From: Streptomyces sp. S.PB5
GTDB taxonomy: Bacteria; Actinomycetota; Actinomycetes; Streptomycetales; Streptomycetaceae
Length of the DNA: 64,000 nt
NCBI RefSeq assembly: GCF_030403745.1
Contig: NZ_JAQMWP010000002.1
Location: 845,306 to 909,305 of the forward strand
Direction of reading: 5' to 3'
Positions 45,462 to 53,670 of this stretch are shown here, piece after piece. The notes beneath the pieces are model-generated. The model was not told where the DNA came from, did no database searches, and saw nothing but the letters and a program-made list of their open reading frames with translations. How positions within the stretch are numbered: the first letter of the stretch is position 1; each line of letters starts with the position of its first letter. Made by a program: the position numbers and the translations under genes.

Positions 45462-45506
45462 ACCCGTAACTCCCCGACCGGTAATTCCCTGACCCGTAAT
45501 TCCCGT
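45462..45506 (+). repeat. Three 15-bp tandem repeats before the GH6 gene
   Basis: Three units of the type ACCCGTAACTCCCCG, ACCGGTAATTCCCTG and ACCCGTAATTCCCGT run head to tail (45462-45506). They sit just before the GH6 ribosome-binding site (GAGAAGGAAA). Function unknown. Confidence 0.75.
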
Positions 45507-45529
45507 ATCGGAGAAGGAAACCCGCACTC

Positions 45530-47242
45530 ATGAGTCGTACCAGAACTGCGCTTCTCGCAGCCATCGCCCTGGTCGCCGGGGCCTCCGGGACGGCGCTCGC
45601 CGTCAACCCGGCGGACGTCGGCACGGCCGCCGTGGCCTGCACGGTCGACTACAAGATCCAGAACGACTGGGGCTCCGGCTTCACCGCCGCCGTGACGATC
45701 ACCAACAACGGTGCCGCCAAGACCAGTTGGGCGGTCAAGTGGTCGTACGCCGGGAACCAGAAGGTCACCAGCGGCTGGAACGCGAAGGTCACCCAGAGCG
45801 GGACGGGAGTCACCGCCGCCAACGAGAGCTACAACGGCACGCTCGCCACCGGCGGTTCGACCAGCTTCGGCTTCCAGGGCACCTACAGCGGCACCAACGC
45901 GATCCCGGCGACCTTCACTCTCGACGGGGTGACCTGCAACGTCGACGGCGGCGGCGGGCCGACCGATCCGCCGGACCCCGGAACCGGCACCCGGGTCGAC
46001 AACCCGTACAGCGGCGCCAAGGTGTACGTGAACCCGGAGTGGTCGGCCAATGCCGCCGCCGAGCCCGGCGGCAGCCGCATCGCCAACCAGCCCACCGGTG
46101 TGTGGCTGGACCGGGTCGCCGCGATCAACGGCACCGGAGGGAAGATGGGCCTGCGGGCGCACCTCGACGAGGCCCTGAAACAGAAGGGCAGCGGCGAGCT
46201 CGCCGTCCAGCTGGTGATCTACGACCTGCCGGGCCGCGACTGTGCCGCGCTCGCCTCCAACGGTGAGTTCGGTCCGACGGACATCGACAAGTACAAGACG
46301 CAGTACATCGACCCGATCGCCGCGATCCTCGCCGATCCCAAGTACGCCTCGCTGCGGATCGTCACCACGGTCGAGCTCGACTCGCTGCCGAACCTGGTCA
46401 CCAACGTCTCGCCGCGGGCCACCGCCACCCCCAACTGCGACACGATGAAGGCCAATGGCAACTACACCAAGGGTGTCGGTTACGCGCTGAACAAGCTCGG
46501 TGACGCCCCCAACGTCTACAACTACGTGGATGCCGGGCACCACGGCTGGCTCGGCTGGGACGACAACTTCTCGGCGACCGTCCAGACGATCAAACAGGCG
46601 GCGACCGCCGAGGGCGCGACGGTGAACGACGTCCACGGCTTCATCACCAACACCGCCAACTACAGCGCGTTGAAGGAGCCGCACTACACCATCAACGACT
46701 CCGTGAACGGCACGTCCGTGCGCGAGTCGAAGTGGGTCGACTGGAACCGGTACGTCGACGAGCTCTCCTACGCCCAGGCCTTCCGTCAGGAGGCCGTGAG
46801 CCAGGGCTTCCCCTCGGGCGTCGGCATGCTCATCGACACCTCCCGCAACGGCTGGGGCGGCAGCGCCCGGCCCACCGGCCCCGGTGCCAAGACCGATGTG
46901 AACACCTACGTCGACGGCAGCCGTATCGACCGGCGTCTCAACACCGGCAACTGGTGCAATCAGTCCGGCGCCGGCCTCGGCGAGCGTCCGCAGGCCAGCC
47001 CGGCGGCCGGGATCGACGCCTACGTCTGGATCAAGCCTCCGGGCGAGTCCGACGGCGCCAGCAGCGCCATTCCGAACGACGAGGGCAAGGGCTTCGACCG
47101 GATGTGCGACCCGACCTACACGGGCAACCCGCGCAACAACAACAACATGTCCGGTGCCCTGCCGAACGCGCCGCTGTCCGGCCACTGGTTCTCCGCGCAG
47201 TTCCAGCAGCTGATGCAGAACGCCTACCCGCCGTTGCCGTAA
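45530..47242 (+). CDS. Cellobiohydrolase GH6 with N-terminal CBM2
   Basis: A 570-residue secreted exocellulase. A signal peptide (SRTRTALLAAIALVAGASGT) leads to a CBM2 ([20 protein letters not shown] ... TFTLDGVTC, ~35-140), a Gly/Pro/Asp/Thr linker, then the GH6 catalytic module. Its marks are VYVNPEWSANAAAEPGGSRI, the catalytic-acid region VIYDLPGRDCAALASNGEF, YVDAGHHGWLGWDDN and GLGERPQASPAAGIDAYVWI (product-site region). The long C-terminal loops, including DPTYTGNPRNNNNMSGALPN, suit the exo-acting Cel6B type. It acts with GH48 on crystalline cellulose. GAGAAGG precedes the ATG. A strong hairpin with a T-tract follows. Confidence 0.93.
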   Translation: MSRTRTALLAAIALVAGASGTALAVNPADVGTAAVACTVDYKIQNDWGSGFTAAVTITNNGAAKTSWAVKWSYAGNQKVTSGWNAKVTQSGTGVTAANESYNGTLATGGSTSFGFQGTYSGTNAIPATFTLDGVTCNVDGGGGPTDPPDPGTGTRVDNPYSGAKVYVNPEWSANAAAEPGGSRIANQPTGVWLDRVAAINGTGGKMGLRAHLDEALKQKGSGELAVQLVIYDLPGRDCAALASNGEFGPTDIDKYKTQYIDPIAAILADPKYASLRIVTTVELDSLPNLVTNVSPRATATPNCDTMKANGNYTKGVGYALNKLGDAPNVYNYVDAGHHGWLGWDDNFSATVQTIKQAATAEGATVNDVHGFITNTANYSALKEPHYTINDSVNGTSVRESKWVDWNRYVDELSYAQAFRQEAVSQGFPSGVGMLIDTSRNGWGGSARPTGPGAKTDVNTYVDGSRIDRRLNTGNWCNQSGAGLGERPQASPAAGIDAYVWIKPPGESDGASSAIPNDEGKGFDRMCDPTYTGNPRNNNNMSGALPNAPLSGHWFSAQFQQLMQNAYPPLP

Positions 47243-47251
47243 CGGTGCGTC

Positions 47252-47299
47252 GGGGGCTGCGGGTTGAGTGTGGTTGACCGCGCCCCTTCAGGAGCGCCC
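47252..47299 (-). repeat. Degenerate REP-like repeat copy
   Basis: The stretch GGGGGCTGCGGGTTGAGTG, then TGGTTGACCGCGCCCC, resembles the reverse complement of the repeat at 41752-41803, with several bases lost. The two copies flank the GH48-GH5-GH6 region. The likeness is by eye only. Confidence 0.45.
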
Positions 47300-47302
47300 A
47301 GG

Positions 47303-47348
47303 CCGCCGGGGCTTGTCCGACAAGCCCCGGCGGTGTCAGGCGTTTTTT
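47303..47348 (+). terminator. Rho-independent terminator after GH6 gene
   Basis: A perfect 13-bp stem (47303-47315 with 47321-47333), a 5-base loop and, nine bases on, a run of six T (47343-47348). One of the few terminators in the window with a T-tract. Confidence 0.85.
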
Positions 47349-47426
47349 GCCGTCCCGGCAACAGCGGTGGCCTTCCCGCGGTGCGTCGGAGCACGCTGGC
47401 GGCACCAGGACGAGAGGCTGACCCCC

Positions 47427-48344
47427 ATGGCGCACGATCACCACGACCAGCTCGACCAGCACGGCTCACACGGCTCGCACGGCCGGCACGGTCACGATCA
47501 CACCGACCTCGACTGGGCCGCGATGGCCCCGATGATGGAGGAGCAGGCGGAGCTGTACACGCCGCTGTACGAGCGGGCCATGGCGTGGCTCGCCAAGCGG
47601 CAGACCGAGCCGGGGCTGATCGTCGACGTGGGCAGCGGTCCCGGAGTGGGTTCCTGTCTGCTCGCGGAGACCTTCCCGGGCGCTCGGATCGTCGCCGTCG
47701 ACGGTTCCGAGCCGCTGCTCGAACGGGCCAGGGAGCGGGCCGACCGGCTCGGGTTCGGGGACCGGTTCGGCACGCTCGCCGGTGAACTCCCCGGCGCACT
47801 GGACGACTTGGACTACCCGGCCGACCTCATCTGGGCCAGCTGGAGCCTGCACCACCTCGGTGATCAGCGGGCCGGCATCGCCGCGTTCGCCGAGCGGCTC
47901 GCTCCCGGCGGCACGCTGGCGCTCCTGGAGGGCAGTCTGCCGACGCGGTGTCTGCCGCGTGACATCGGCATCGGACGCCCCGGGCTGCAGGCCCGGCTCG
48001 ACGCGGTGCACGAGGACTGGTTCACCGAGATGCGGGCCGCGCTGCCCGGCACCGTCGACGTGGTCGAGGACTGGCCCGCGCTGCTGGCCTCCGTGGGCCT
48101 GAAGCACACCGGCACCCGCAGCTTCCTGCTCGACCTGCCCGCCCCGACCACGGACCGGGCCCGTCATGTCGCCGTCGCGACCCTGACCCGGATCCGCGAG
48201 GCCGTCGGCGAACGCCTCGACGCCGACGACCTCGCCACCCTCGACCGCCTCCTCGACCCCGACGACAAGGCGAGCATCCACCACCGGCCGGACGTCTTCT
48301 TCCTGGCGGCCCGCACGGTGCACACGGCGGTCCGCGGGGTCTGA
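47427..48344 (+). CDS. SAM-dependent methyltransferase with His-rich N-terminus
   Basis: A 305-residue protein. The first 28 residues are extremely His-rich (11 His, with Gly, Ser, Asp), then TDLDWAAMAPMMEEQAELYT leads to a methyltransferase fold: motif I LIVDVGSGPGVGSCLLAETF, then IVAVDGSEPLLERARERADR, and LIWASWSLHHLGDQRAGIAA with RLAPGGTLALLEGSLP. The C-terminal half is a cap (RDIGIGRPGLQARLDAVHED). The His cluster could bind metal, which is inference. The ATG at 47427 has GAGAGG upstream. Substrate unknown. It is 84 bases past the GH6 terminator and transcribed separately. Confidence 0.85.
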   Translation: MAHDHHDQLDQHGSHGSHGRHGHDHTDLDWAAMAPMMEEQAELYTPLYERAMAWLAKRQTEPGLIVDVGSGPGVGSCLLAETFPGARIVAVDGSEPLLERARERADRLGFGDRFGTLAGELPGALDDLDYPADLIWASWSLHHLGDQRAGIAAFAERLAPGGTLALLEGSLPTRCLPRDIGIGRPGLQARLDAVHEDWFTEMRAALPGTVDVVEDWPALLASVGLKHTGTRSFLLDLPAPTTDRARHVAVATLTRIREAVGERLDADDLATLDRLLDPDDKASIHHRPDVFFLAARTVHTAVRGV

Positions 48345-48354
48345 CGCCGGGTGA

Positions 48355-48932
48355 TCAGCAGCGGCCCGGCCGGGCGTACACGCTGATCTGCGCGCCCCGC
48401 ACCCGGCGGGTGCCGCACTCCACGAAGTGGTCGGCGAGCACCCGCCGCTTCACCTCTTCCCGAGGCGCCCGGTCGGCCGGCTGACCGGCCGGGTCTCTCG
48501 CCACCACGATGCGCTCCGCACCCAGCAGACGGTCCCGGATGTCGGCTGCGGGCGCCTCCGTGCCGTACAGCGTGTGCGAGGCGACCGGCCCGCGCTCCAG
48601 GGCCAGATCGCGCAGCCCGCGCACGGACCCCGGATCCACCAGCGACCACACACGCCGCCGCGACGGCATGTACAGCACCCCGTCGGCCCCGCCCCCGGCC
48701 GCGCGGAGCGCCTCCGCGACGGCGGTGACGTCGTCGGTACGGCTCTGCGGGGTCCGCAGCTGCAGCGTCACCGGCAGCGCTGCGAGCAGGGCGAAGGCGG
48801 TCGTCCCGGCGACGAGCACGGCCACCGCCCGGACCCCGCCCCGCGCCCGGACCAGCCGCCCGAGCCGGTCCAGTGCCGCGCCGGCCAGCAGGGCGGTCCC
48901 GGCGTGGCCGTACAGGACATAGCGGTCCACGT
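48355..48932 (-). pseudogene. C-terminal fragment of a mannosyltransferase-like membrane protein
   Basis: The minus-strand frame LYVDRYVLYGHAGTALLAGA, then ALDRLGRLVRARGGVRAVAV, then AVLVAGTTAFALLAALPVTL, is the C-terminal end of a glycosyltransferase-39-like (PMT-type) membrane protein of Streptomyces, with one membrane span and a soluble tail (VTAVAEALRAAGGGADGVLY ... ISVYARPGRC). The N-terminal membrane domain with the catalytic Asp is absent. The homology stops at about 48932, where the sequence runs into a WD40 fragment on the other strand. This is a broken gene. Confidence 0.62.
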
Positions 48933-48939
48933 AGAGCCG

Positions 48940-49260
48940 ATGGTGCCTGCCTTCTCCGCCGACGGTTCGCTGCTGGCGGGCAGCGCGCCCGACGGCTCGG
49001 TCCAGGTGTGGGAGACCGACGAGCCCACCCTGCCCCCGGCGACCCTGCGGGCCGGGGACGGACCCGTGCGGAGCCTCCGATTCACGCCCGACGGCAGGCA
49101 GTTGCACATCCGCACGCCCCATCTCGCCGACCGCACGGCCGTGTTGGCGCCCGAGCAGGCCGCGGACCGGGTGTGCGCCTGGGCCGGCGGCGACCTCACC
49201 GAGACGGAGTGGCGCCGCCACTTCCCGTCCGCCGAGTGCCGCACCGGCTGCGGGCCTTGA
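48940..49260 (+). pseudogene. C-terminal fragment of a WD40-repeat protein
   Basis: The plus-strand frame from ATG 48940 holds one to two WD40 blades (VPAFSADGSLLAGSAPDGSV, then QVWETDEPTLPP, then VRSLRFTPDGRQLHIRTPHL) and ends with VCAWAGGDLTETEWRRHFPS, a C-terminal cap typical of Streptomyces WD40/nSTAND proteins. The N-terminal and most propeller blades are missing. It abuts the C-terminal mannosyltransferase fragment on the other strand; both 5' ends meet at 48932-48940. It may be translated as a short fragment, but is best read as a pseudogene. Confidence 0.62.
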
Positions 49261-49291
49261 CTTCGAGAACGCTTCAAGTGATCTACTCCCG

Positions 49292-49375
49292 GCATCCGCA
49301 GGACAACACGATCCGCGAGGAACACGCATCCGCGAGGAACACGAGTCCGCGGGGGAACACGCATCCGCAGGGCGA
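49292..49375. repeat. Degenerate ~17-bp direct repeats upstream of the SDR gene
   Basis: Five imperfect units of the type GCATCCGCGAGGAACAC follow one another (49292-49375), each 16-18 bases. They lie between the WD40 fragment and the SDR gene. The cause and role are unknown. Confidence 0.65.
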
Positions 49376-49406
49376 CCCGCGCCGCGGAACACCACAGGGG
49401 GCAACC

Positions 49407-50108
49407 ATGACCGACTCACCCGTCGCACTGATCACGGGCGGCGGCAGCGGCATCGGCGCCGCGGTCGCACGGCAGCTGCTCGACGCCGGGTACCGGGTCA
49501 CCGTCACCGGCCGCGGGGAGGAACGCCTGCGCGGCTTCGCCGAGGAACTCGGCAACCCGGCCGAGCTGCTGACGCTCGTCGGCAACGCGGCCGACTACGA
49601 CAGTGTGCGGTCGGCGGTCGACCGTACGCTCAAGGAGTTCGGCCGACTGGACACGGTCGTCGCCAACGCCGGGTTCGCCACGCACGACTCGGTCGCCGAA
49701 GGCGACCCGGCCGGCTGGACCGAGATGGTGCTGACCAACGTCCTCGGCCCGGCGCTGCTCATCCGGGCCGCCATCGACGCCCTGAAGGAGACCCGCGGCC
49801 GGATCGTGCTGGTCGGGAGTGTCGCCGGGTTCGTGCCCACGCCCGGCAACATCTACGGGGCGACGAAGTGGGCGGTGACCGGGCTCGCCGAGAACACCCG
49901 GCGGCAGGTGACCGAATGGGGCGTCGGCGTGACCCACATCGCGCCCGGCCGGGTGGAGACACCCTTCTGGGACAGCTACGGCAGTCTCCCGCCCGGTCAT
50001 CTCCTCACCGCCGACCAGCTCGCCGACTCGATCGTGTGGGCCGTCCGGCAGCCCGAGGGAGTCGACGTCAACACCGTGGTCGTACGGCCGATCGGGCAGC
50101 CCAACTGA
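49407..50108 (+). CDS. SDR-family oxidoreductase
   Basis: A 233-residue short-chain dehydrogenase. The cofactor site is ALITGGGSGIGAAVARQLLD (TGxxxGIG), VVANAGFATHDS carries the NAG motif, and the catalytic Ser-Tyr-Lys is SVAGFVPTPGNIYGATKWAV (Y and K spaced YxxxK). The Arg at VTVTGRGEERLR hints at NADP(H) preference. The substrate is unknown. The ATG at 49407 follows AGGGGG. It is downstream of the repeat region and upstream of the DMT exporter gene by 96 bases. Confidence 0.92.
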   Translation: MTDSPVALITGGGSGIGAAVARQLLDAGYRVTVTGRGEERLRGFAEELGNPAELLTLVGNAADYDSVRSAVDRTLKEFGRLDTVVANAGFATHDSVAEGDPAGWTEMVLTNVLGPALLIRAAIDALKETRGRIVLVGSVAGFVPTPGNIYGATKWAVTGLAENTRRQVTEWGVGVTHIAPGRVETPFWDSYGSLPPGHLLTADQLADSIVWAVRQPEGVDVNTVVVRPIGQPN

Positions 50109-50204
50109 CGTCCCCGCCGGCCGGGCGGGCCCGTGGCCCATGCATGGACCCCCGGCGAACGGGTACGCGGGCGATCTCCGTCCCCGGCGCGAGGACCTCG
50201 CTCC

Positions 50205-51143
50205 ATGACCGGCACCGACACCGTCCGAGACCACCGGCGCACGCCCCGGCTGCCCGGTGGTCCGCGCGCGGGACAGGCCGTCGCCGCGCTGACACTCGCC
50301 GTGTCACCGGTGTGCATCGAACTGTCCGGGGCGGACGCCGGTACCGCCTCCGTCTACCGCTGTCTGCTCGCCCTGCCCGCCCTGGTGCTGCTCGTCGTCC
50401 CGGAGTACCGGCGCGAAGGCCCGCCGCCCCGGCGGCAGTTGGTCTACGGACTGGCGGGCGGGGTGCTGTTCGCCGGGGACATGCTGCTGTGGACCAAGGC
50501 GATCACCGAGGTGGGCGCGGGACTGTCCACCGTACTGGTCAATGTGCAGGTCGTGCTGGTGCCGCTGCTGGCCTGGGCCGTGGACCACGAGCGGGTGCCC
50601 CGCCGTTTCGTGCTGTGGCTGCCGGTGCTGGTCGTCGGCGTGGTGCTCACCGGAGGGCTGTTCGAGGAGGGCGCGAGCGGCAGCGACCCGGCCGCGGGCA
50701 CGGTCCACGCGATCCTCGCCGCCCTGAGCTACTCCGGCTTCCTGTTCCTGCTGCGCCGCGGCGGCTTCAACGGCCATGTCCGAACGACCTACACCGCGGT
50801 CGTCCTCTCGGCCACCCTCGCCTCCGCCCTCGGCGGCTGGGCCTGGGGCGCCTTCGACCCCACCCCGTCCGGCACCGCCCTGGGCTGGCTCGCGCTCGCG
50901 GCGCTGACCAGCGGCATCATCGGCTGGCTGATGGTGGCCGTCTACTCACCCCGCCTGCCGAGCCACGTCGGCGCGGTCCTGCTGCTGCTCACGCCCGTCG
51001 GGGCGCTCGCGCTCGGGGCGGCGGTGCTGGGGGAGCGGCCGACGGTCGCGCAGTGGGCGGGGTGCACGCTGATCCTGGTCAGCGCGTACGCGACGGTGAC
51101 GCGCGGAAGGGGCGCCCCTCCCCGGCGGGGGCGCCCCTCGTGA
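50205..51143 (+). CDS. EamA/DMT-family exporter
   Basis: A 312-residue integral membrane protein of the drug/metabolite transporter superfamily with about ten helices in two EamA-type repeats. Examples are LPALVLLVVPEYRREGPPPR, LSTVLVNVQVVLVPLLAWAV, FVLWLPVLVVGVVLTGGLF and HVGAVLLLLTPVGALALGAA. Substrate unknown; relatives export amino acids or drugs. The ATG at 50205 (MTGTDTVR) follows GAGGA. The 3' end of the gene itself forms part of a terminator hairpin (51108-51138). Confidence 0.87.
   Translation: MTGTDTVRDHRRTPRLPGGPRAGQAVAALTLAVSPVCIELSGADAGTASVYRCLLALPALVLLVVPEYRREGPPPRRQLVYGLAGGVLFAGDMLLWTKAITEVGAGLSTVLVNVQVVLVPLLAWAVDHERVPRRFVLWLPVLVVGVVLTGGLFEEGASGSDPAAGTVHAILAALSYSGFLFLLRRGGFNGHVRTTYTAVVLSATLASALGGWAWGAFDPTPSGTALGWLALAALTSGIIGWLMVAVYSPRLPSHVGAVLLLLTPVGALALGAAVLGERPTVAQWAGCTLILVSAYATVTRGRGAPPRRGRPS
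51108..51138. terminator. Bidirectional hairpin terminator overlapping a coding end
   Basis: A perfect 11-bp stem (51108-51118 with 51128-51138) and a 9-base loop. It overlaps the last codons of the DMT gene and precedes the stop of the convergent RTX gene by 10 bases. Confidence 0.7.
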
Positions 51144-51147
51144 CGCG

Positions 51148-51771
51148 CTAGCCGCGCTGCACGTAGTTGCAGCCGAAGACCACGTCCAGCCGGTCGACGT
51201 AGCAGCGGTCGTAGCCGGCGTAGGCGTAGATTGCGTCGCGCTCGCCGTCCCGGGCGAAGAACGTGTCGTCGCCCGCGCTGCCCCTGAGGGTGTCCCGGCC
51301 GGCGCCGCCCGTCAAAGTGTCGTTGCCCCAGTCACGTGCGAAGTCGTGGCCGTCGCCGCCGTCCATGGTGTCGCCACCCATGTCGCCCCGCAGGGTGTCG
51401 TTGCCGCCGAACCCGCTGAGCCGGTCGACGCCCCCGTTCCCCCGGAGGAAGTCGAGGCCTCCCTCACCCGCGATCCGGTCATCGCCGCTCCCTCCGTACA
51501 GCCGGTCGTTCCCCGCGTCACCACAGACGACGTCGTTGCCTCCGCCGCTGCTGATCGCGTCGTTCCCGCCGAGACCGACGGCGATGTCCCTGGCCGAGCC
51601 GGTGTTGAGGACATCGGGCCCGTTGCCGCCCCACACCGTGGCGTAGTAGCCGTAGCACCGCGGCGGCGCGGGCGCTGCCGCGTCGGCCTGTGCCGCGACC
51701 ACCGTGCCGGCCACGAGGGCGACGGCCGCGCAGGCCACCGTGAGCGACCGTGTCCGTGTTCGTGTCTTCAT
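51148..51771 (-). CDS. Secreted RTX-type calcium-binding repeat protein
   Basis: A 207-residue protein with a signal peptide (TRTRSLTVACAAVALVAGTV, then VAAQADA) and then glycine-rich nonapeptide repeats of the GGxGxDxu type: VGLGGNDAISSGGGNDVVCG, DAGNDRLYGGSGDDRIAGEG and GDTMDGGDGHDFARDWGNDT. Such repeats form a calcium-stabilised beta-roll. Two Cys near the ends (PPRCYGYY and RCYVDRLDVVFGC) may form disulfides. The function is unknown; it lacks the catalytic or secretion-signal domains of toxin RTX proteins. The ATG at 51771 has a weak site. It diverges from a LuxR regulator. Confidence 0.85.
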   Translation of the reverse strand: MKTRTRTRSLTVACAAVALVAGTVVAAQADAAAPAPPRCYGYYATVWGGNGPDVLNTGSARDIAVGLGGNDAISSGGGNDVVCGDAGNDRLYGGSGDDRIAGEGGLDFLRGNGGVDRLSGFGGNDTLRGDMGGDTMDGGDGHDFARDWGNDTLTGGAGRDTLRGSAGDDTFFARDGERDAIYAYAGYDRCYVDRLDVVFGCNYVQRG

Positions 51772-51783
51772 TGCTGAACCCCG

Positions 51784-51854
51784 TTCGTGGTGCGAATACC
51801 TGGGGTCCACGGTGAACTCACCCCGCCCCGACCACCATTCGTCATTTGGCGAAT
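51784..51854. promoter_or_regulatory. TTCG-type inverted repeats in the RTX-LuxR divergent region
   Basis: ATTCGTCA-TT-TGGCGAAT (51837-51854, 7 of 8 paired) and a related TTCG-N5-CGAA (51784-51796) lie between the RTX and LuxR genes. They could be LuxR binding sites, which is inference from position and symmetry. Confidence 0.4.
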
Positions 51855-51906
51855 CCCTCGGCCCCCGAGCGGTACCGTCGAATGAGTTCGGCGAGAGGAG
51901 ACGGTC

Positions 51907-52653
51907 ATGAGCCGTCACTCGGTCACGGCACGGGATCTGCGGGCGATGTTCGATGTCCTCGACGAGGCACGGCACGACGACGGCGAGGACTTCCCGCCCC
52001 GCAGCCTCCTGCGCGGACTCGGTCGGCTGATCCCGTGCGACATCGCAGGATTCGACGAGCTCGACATCCCCACCCGTCGGTATCTGTACCTCGAGGAGGC
52101 CCTGTACGGGGGCGACTACGAGGAACCGGACGTCGATGCCTACTGGCGGTGGCGGCACCAGGTCCCGTACTGCCGGCTGGCCGAACAGAGTTGCGGCCGC
52201 CTGCCGGTGGCCCAGCACCTGGACTTCTTCTCCGCTCGGGAGTTCCGGAACTTGCCGTTCTACACGGAGTACCTGCGCCCGGCCGTCAACATTCTCTTCG
52301 TGATGCTGCCCAGCGCACCGGGGCGCATCCGTACGTACAACTTCGGCCGCGAGGACGCACGCCGCTTCACCGAACGCGACCGCCTCGTACTGGAGTTGCT
52401 CCGCCCCCACCTGTACGCCGTCTACCGGGAAGCAGCCTTGCGGCGACGGGCGCCGGTCCGGCTCACCGTCCGTGAACTCGACGTCATGCGGGCCGTCGCC
52501 GACGGGCTCAGCACCGAGGCGATCGCCCGGCAGTTCACGGTGGCGCCCAGCACCGTCCGCAAGCACCTGGAGAACGTCTTCCGGAAGCTCGGCGTCTCCA
52601 GCCGTACCGCCGCCCTCGCCCGGCTGTTCCCCGAGCCTGACCCGGGGGCATGA
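51907..52653 (+). CDS. LuxR-family transcriptional regulator
   Basis: A 248-residue regulator with a C-terminal GerE/LuxR helix-turn-helix: RLTVRELDVMRAVADGLSTE, then AIARQFTVAPSTVRKHLENV, then FRKLGVSSRTAALARLF. The N-terminal ~180 residues look like a ligand or PAS/GAF-type domain (LIPCDIAGFDELDIPTRRYL ... YLRPAVNILFVMLPSAPGRI) of unknown ligand. GAGAGGAGA precedes the ATG at 51907. It diverges from the RTX gene, which it may control. A perfect hairpin terminator follows at 52658-52686. Confidence 0.9.
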   Translation: MSRHSVTARDLRAMFDVLDEARHDDGEDFPPRSLLRGLGRLIPCDIAGFDELDIPTRRYLYLEEALYGGDYEEPDVDAYWRWRHQVPYCRLAEQSCGRLPVAQHLDFFSAREFRNLPFYTEYLRPAVNILFVMLPSAPGRIRTYNFGREDARRFTERDRLVLELLRPHLYAVYREAALRRRAPVRLTVRELDVMRAVADGLSTEAIARQFTVAPSTVRKHLENVFRKLGVSSRTAALARLFPEPDPGA

Positions 52654-52657
52654 CGAA

Positions 52658-52686
52658 GGCCCGGGCGGTGCACAACCGCCCGGGCC
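52658..52686. terminator. Bidirectional hairpin terminator
   Basis: A perfect 12-bp stem (52658-52669 with 52675-52686) and a 5-base loop between the convergent LuxR and aldo-keto reductase genes. Confidence 0.8.
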
Positions 52687-52702
52687 CCGAACCGGCTTGC
52701 CG

Positions 52703-53539
52703 TCAGGCCACGTTGAACGTCGACGGGTCCGGACCCAGCCGCCGGTCCTCGTTGAGCGCGCTGATCGCCGCGAGGTCCTCGGTGTCCAGGCTGAAGTCGA
52801 AGACCTCGATGTTCTCCTTGATCCGGGACGGCGTCACGGACTTGGGGATCACGACATTGCCCAGCTGAAGGTGCCAGCGCAGCACGACCTGCGCCGGAGT
52901 GCGCCCGTGCTTCTGCGCGATGGCCACGATCGCCGGGACCTCGAGGAGGCCCTTGCCCTGGCCGAGCGGTGACCAGGCCTCGGTGGCGATGCCCTGCTCC
53001 GCGTGGTACTCGCGGGCCGCGCCCTGCTGGAGGTGCGGGTGCAGCTCGATCTGGTCGACAGCCGGGATGACGGACGTCTCGGCGATCAGGCGCTCCAGGT
53101 GCGCGGGCTCGAAGTTGGACACACCGATGGCGCGGACACGGCCGTCGGCGTGCAGCTTCTCGAACGCCTTGTACGTGTCGACGTACAGGTCCCGCTCGGG
53201 GGTGGGCCAGTGGATGAGGTACAGGTCCACGTACTCGAGGCCCAGCTTCTGCAGCGACGTGTCGAAGGCACGCAGCGTGGCGTCGTATCCCTGGTCGCTG
53301 TTCCAGAGCTTGGTGGTGACGAAAATGTCCTCGCGGGCCAGGCCGGACGCGGCGAGCGCCTTGCCGGTGCCCTCTTCGTTGCCGTAGATCGCCGCTGTGT
53401 CGATGCTGCGGTACCCGGCCTCCAGAGCGGTGCTGACCGCCTGCTCGGCCTCGTCGTCCGGGACCTGCCAGACGCCGAAGCCCAGCTGGGGCATCTCCAC
53501 GCCGTTGTTGAGGATGATCGGGGGGACCTTGCTGCTCAC
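52703..53539 (-). CDS. Aldo-keto reductase
   Basis: A 278-residue AKR (2,5-diketo-D-gluconate reductase-like). Signature motifs are MPQLGFGVWQVPDDEAEQAV, GYRSIDTAAIYGNEEGTGKA (Asp-Tyr of the catalytic tetrad), VDLYLIHWPTP, AIGVSNFEPAHLERLI and VVIPKSVTPSRIKENIEVF (NADPH phosphate region). The catalytic Lys is in FVTTKLWNSDQG and the His in LIHWP. The GTG at 53539 (VSSKVPPIIL) follows AAGGAT; a longer frame adds 16 residues up to 53587. Substrate unknown. It is transcribed alone between a hairpin and an acyl-CoA ligase gene on the same strand. Confidence 0.92.
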   Translation of the reverse strand: MSSKVPPIILNNGVEMPQLGFGVWQVPDDEAEQAVSTALEAGYRSIDTAAIYGNEEGTGKALAASGLAREDIFVTTKLWNSDQGYDATLRAFDTSLQKLGLEYVDLYLIHWPTPERDLYVDTYKAFEKLHADGRVRAIGVSNFEPAHLERLIAETSVIPAVDQIELHPHLQQGAAREYHAEQGIATEAWSPLGQGKGLLEVPAIVAIAQKHGRTPAQVVLRWHLQLGNVVIPKSVTPSRIKENIEVFDFSLDTEDLAAISALNEDRRLGPDPSTFNVA

Positions 53540-53670
53540 GAGCTCTTGATCCTTACGGTTGTCGACAGGTGGTACTCCCATCGTCAACGATCAACAGCGC
53601 TGATGCATTCCTGACCGCGGAATCGGTCGGAATCCGCCGGGAACCTGCCGGGAACCCACCGGGAACCGCC

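Noticed and set aside
45462..45506. The 15-bp repeats as a CRISPR-like array.
   Set aside because: They are contiguous without spacers and number only three.
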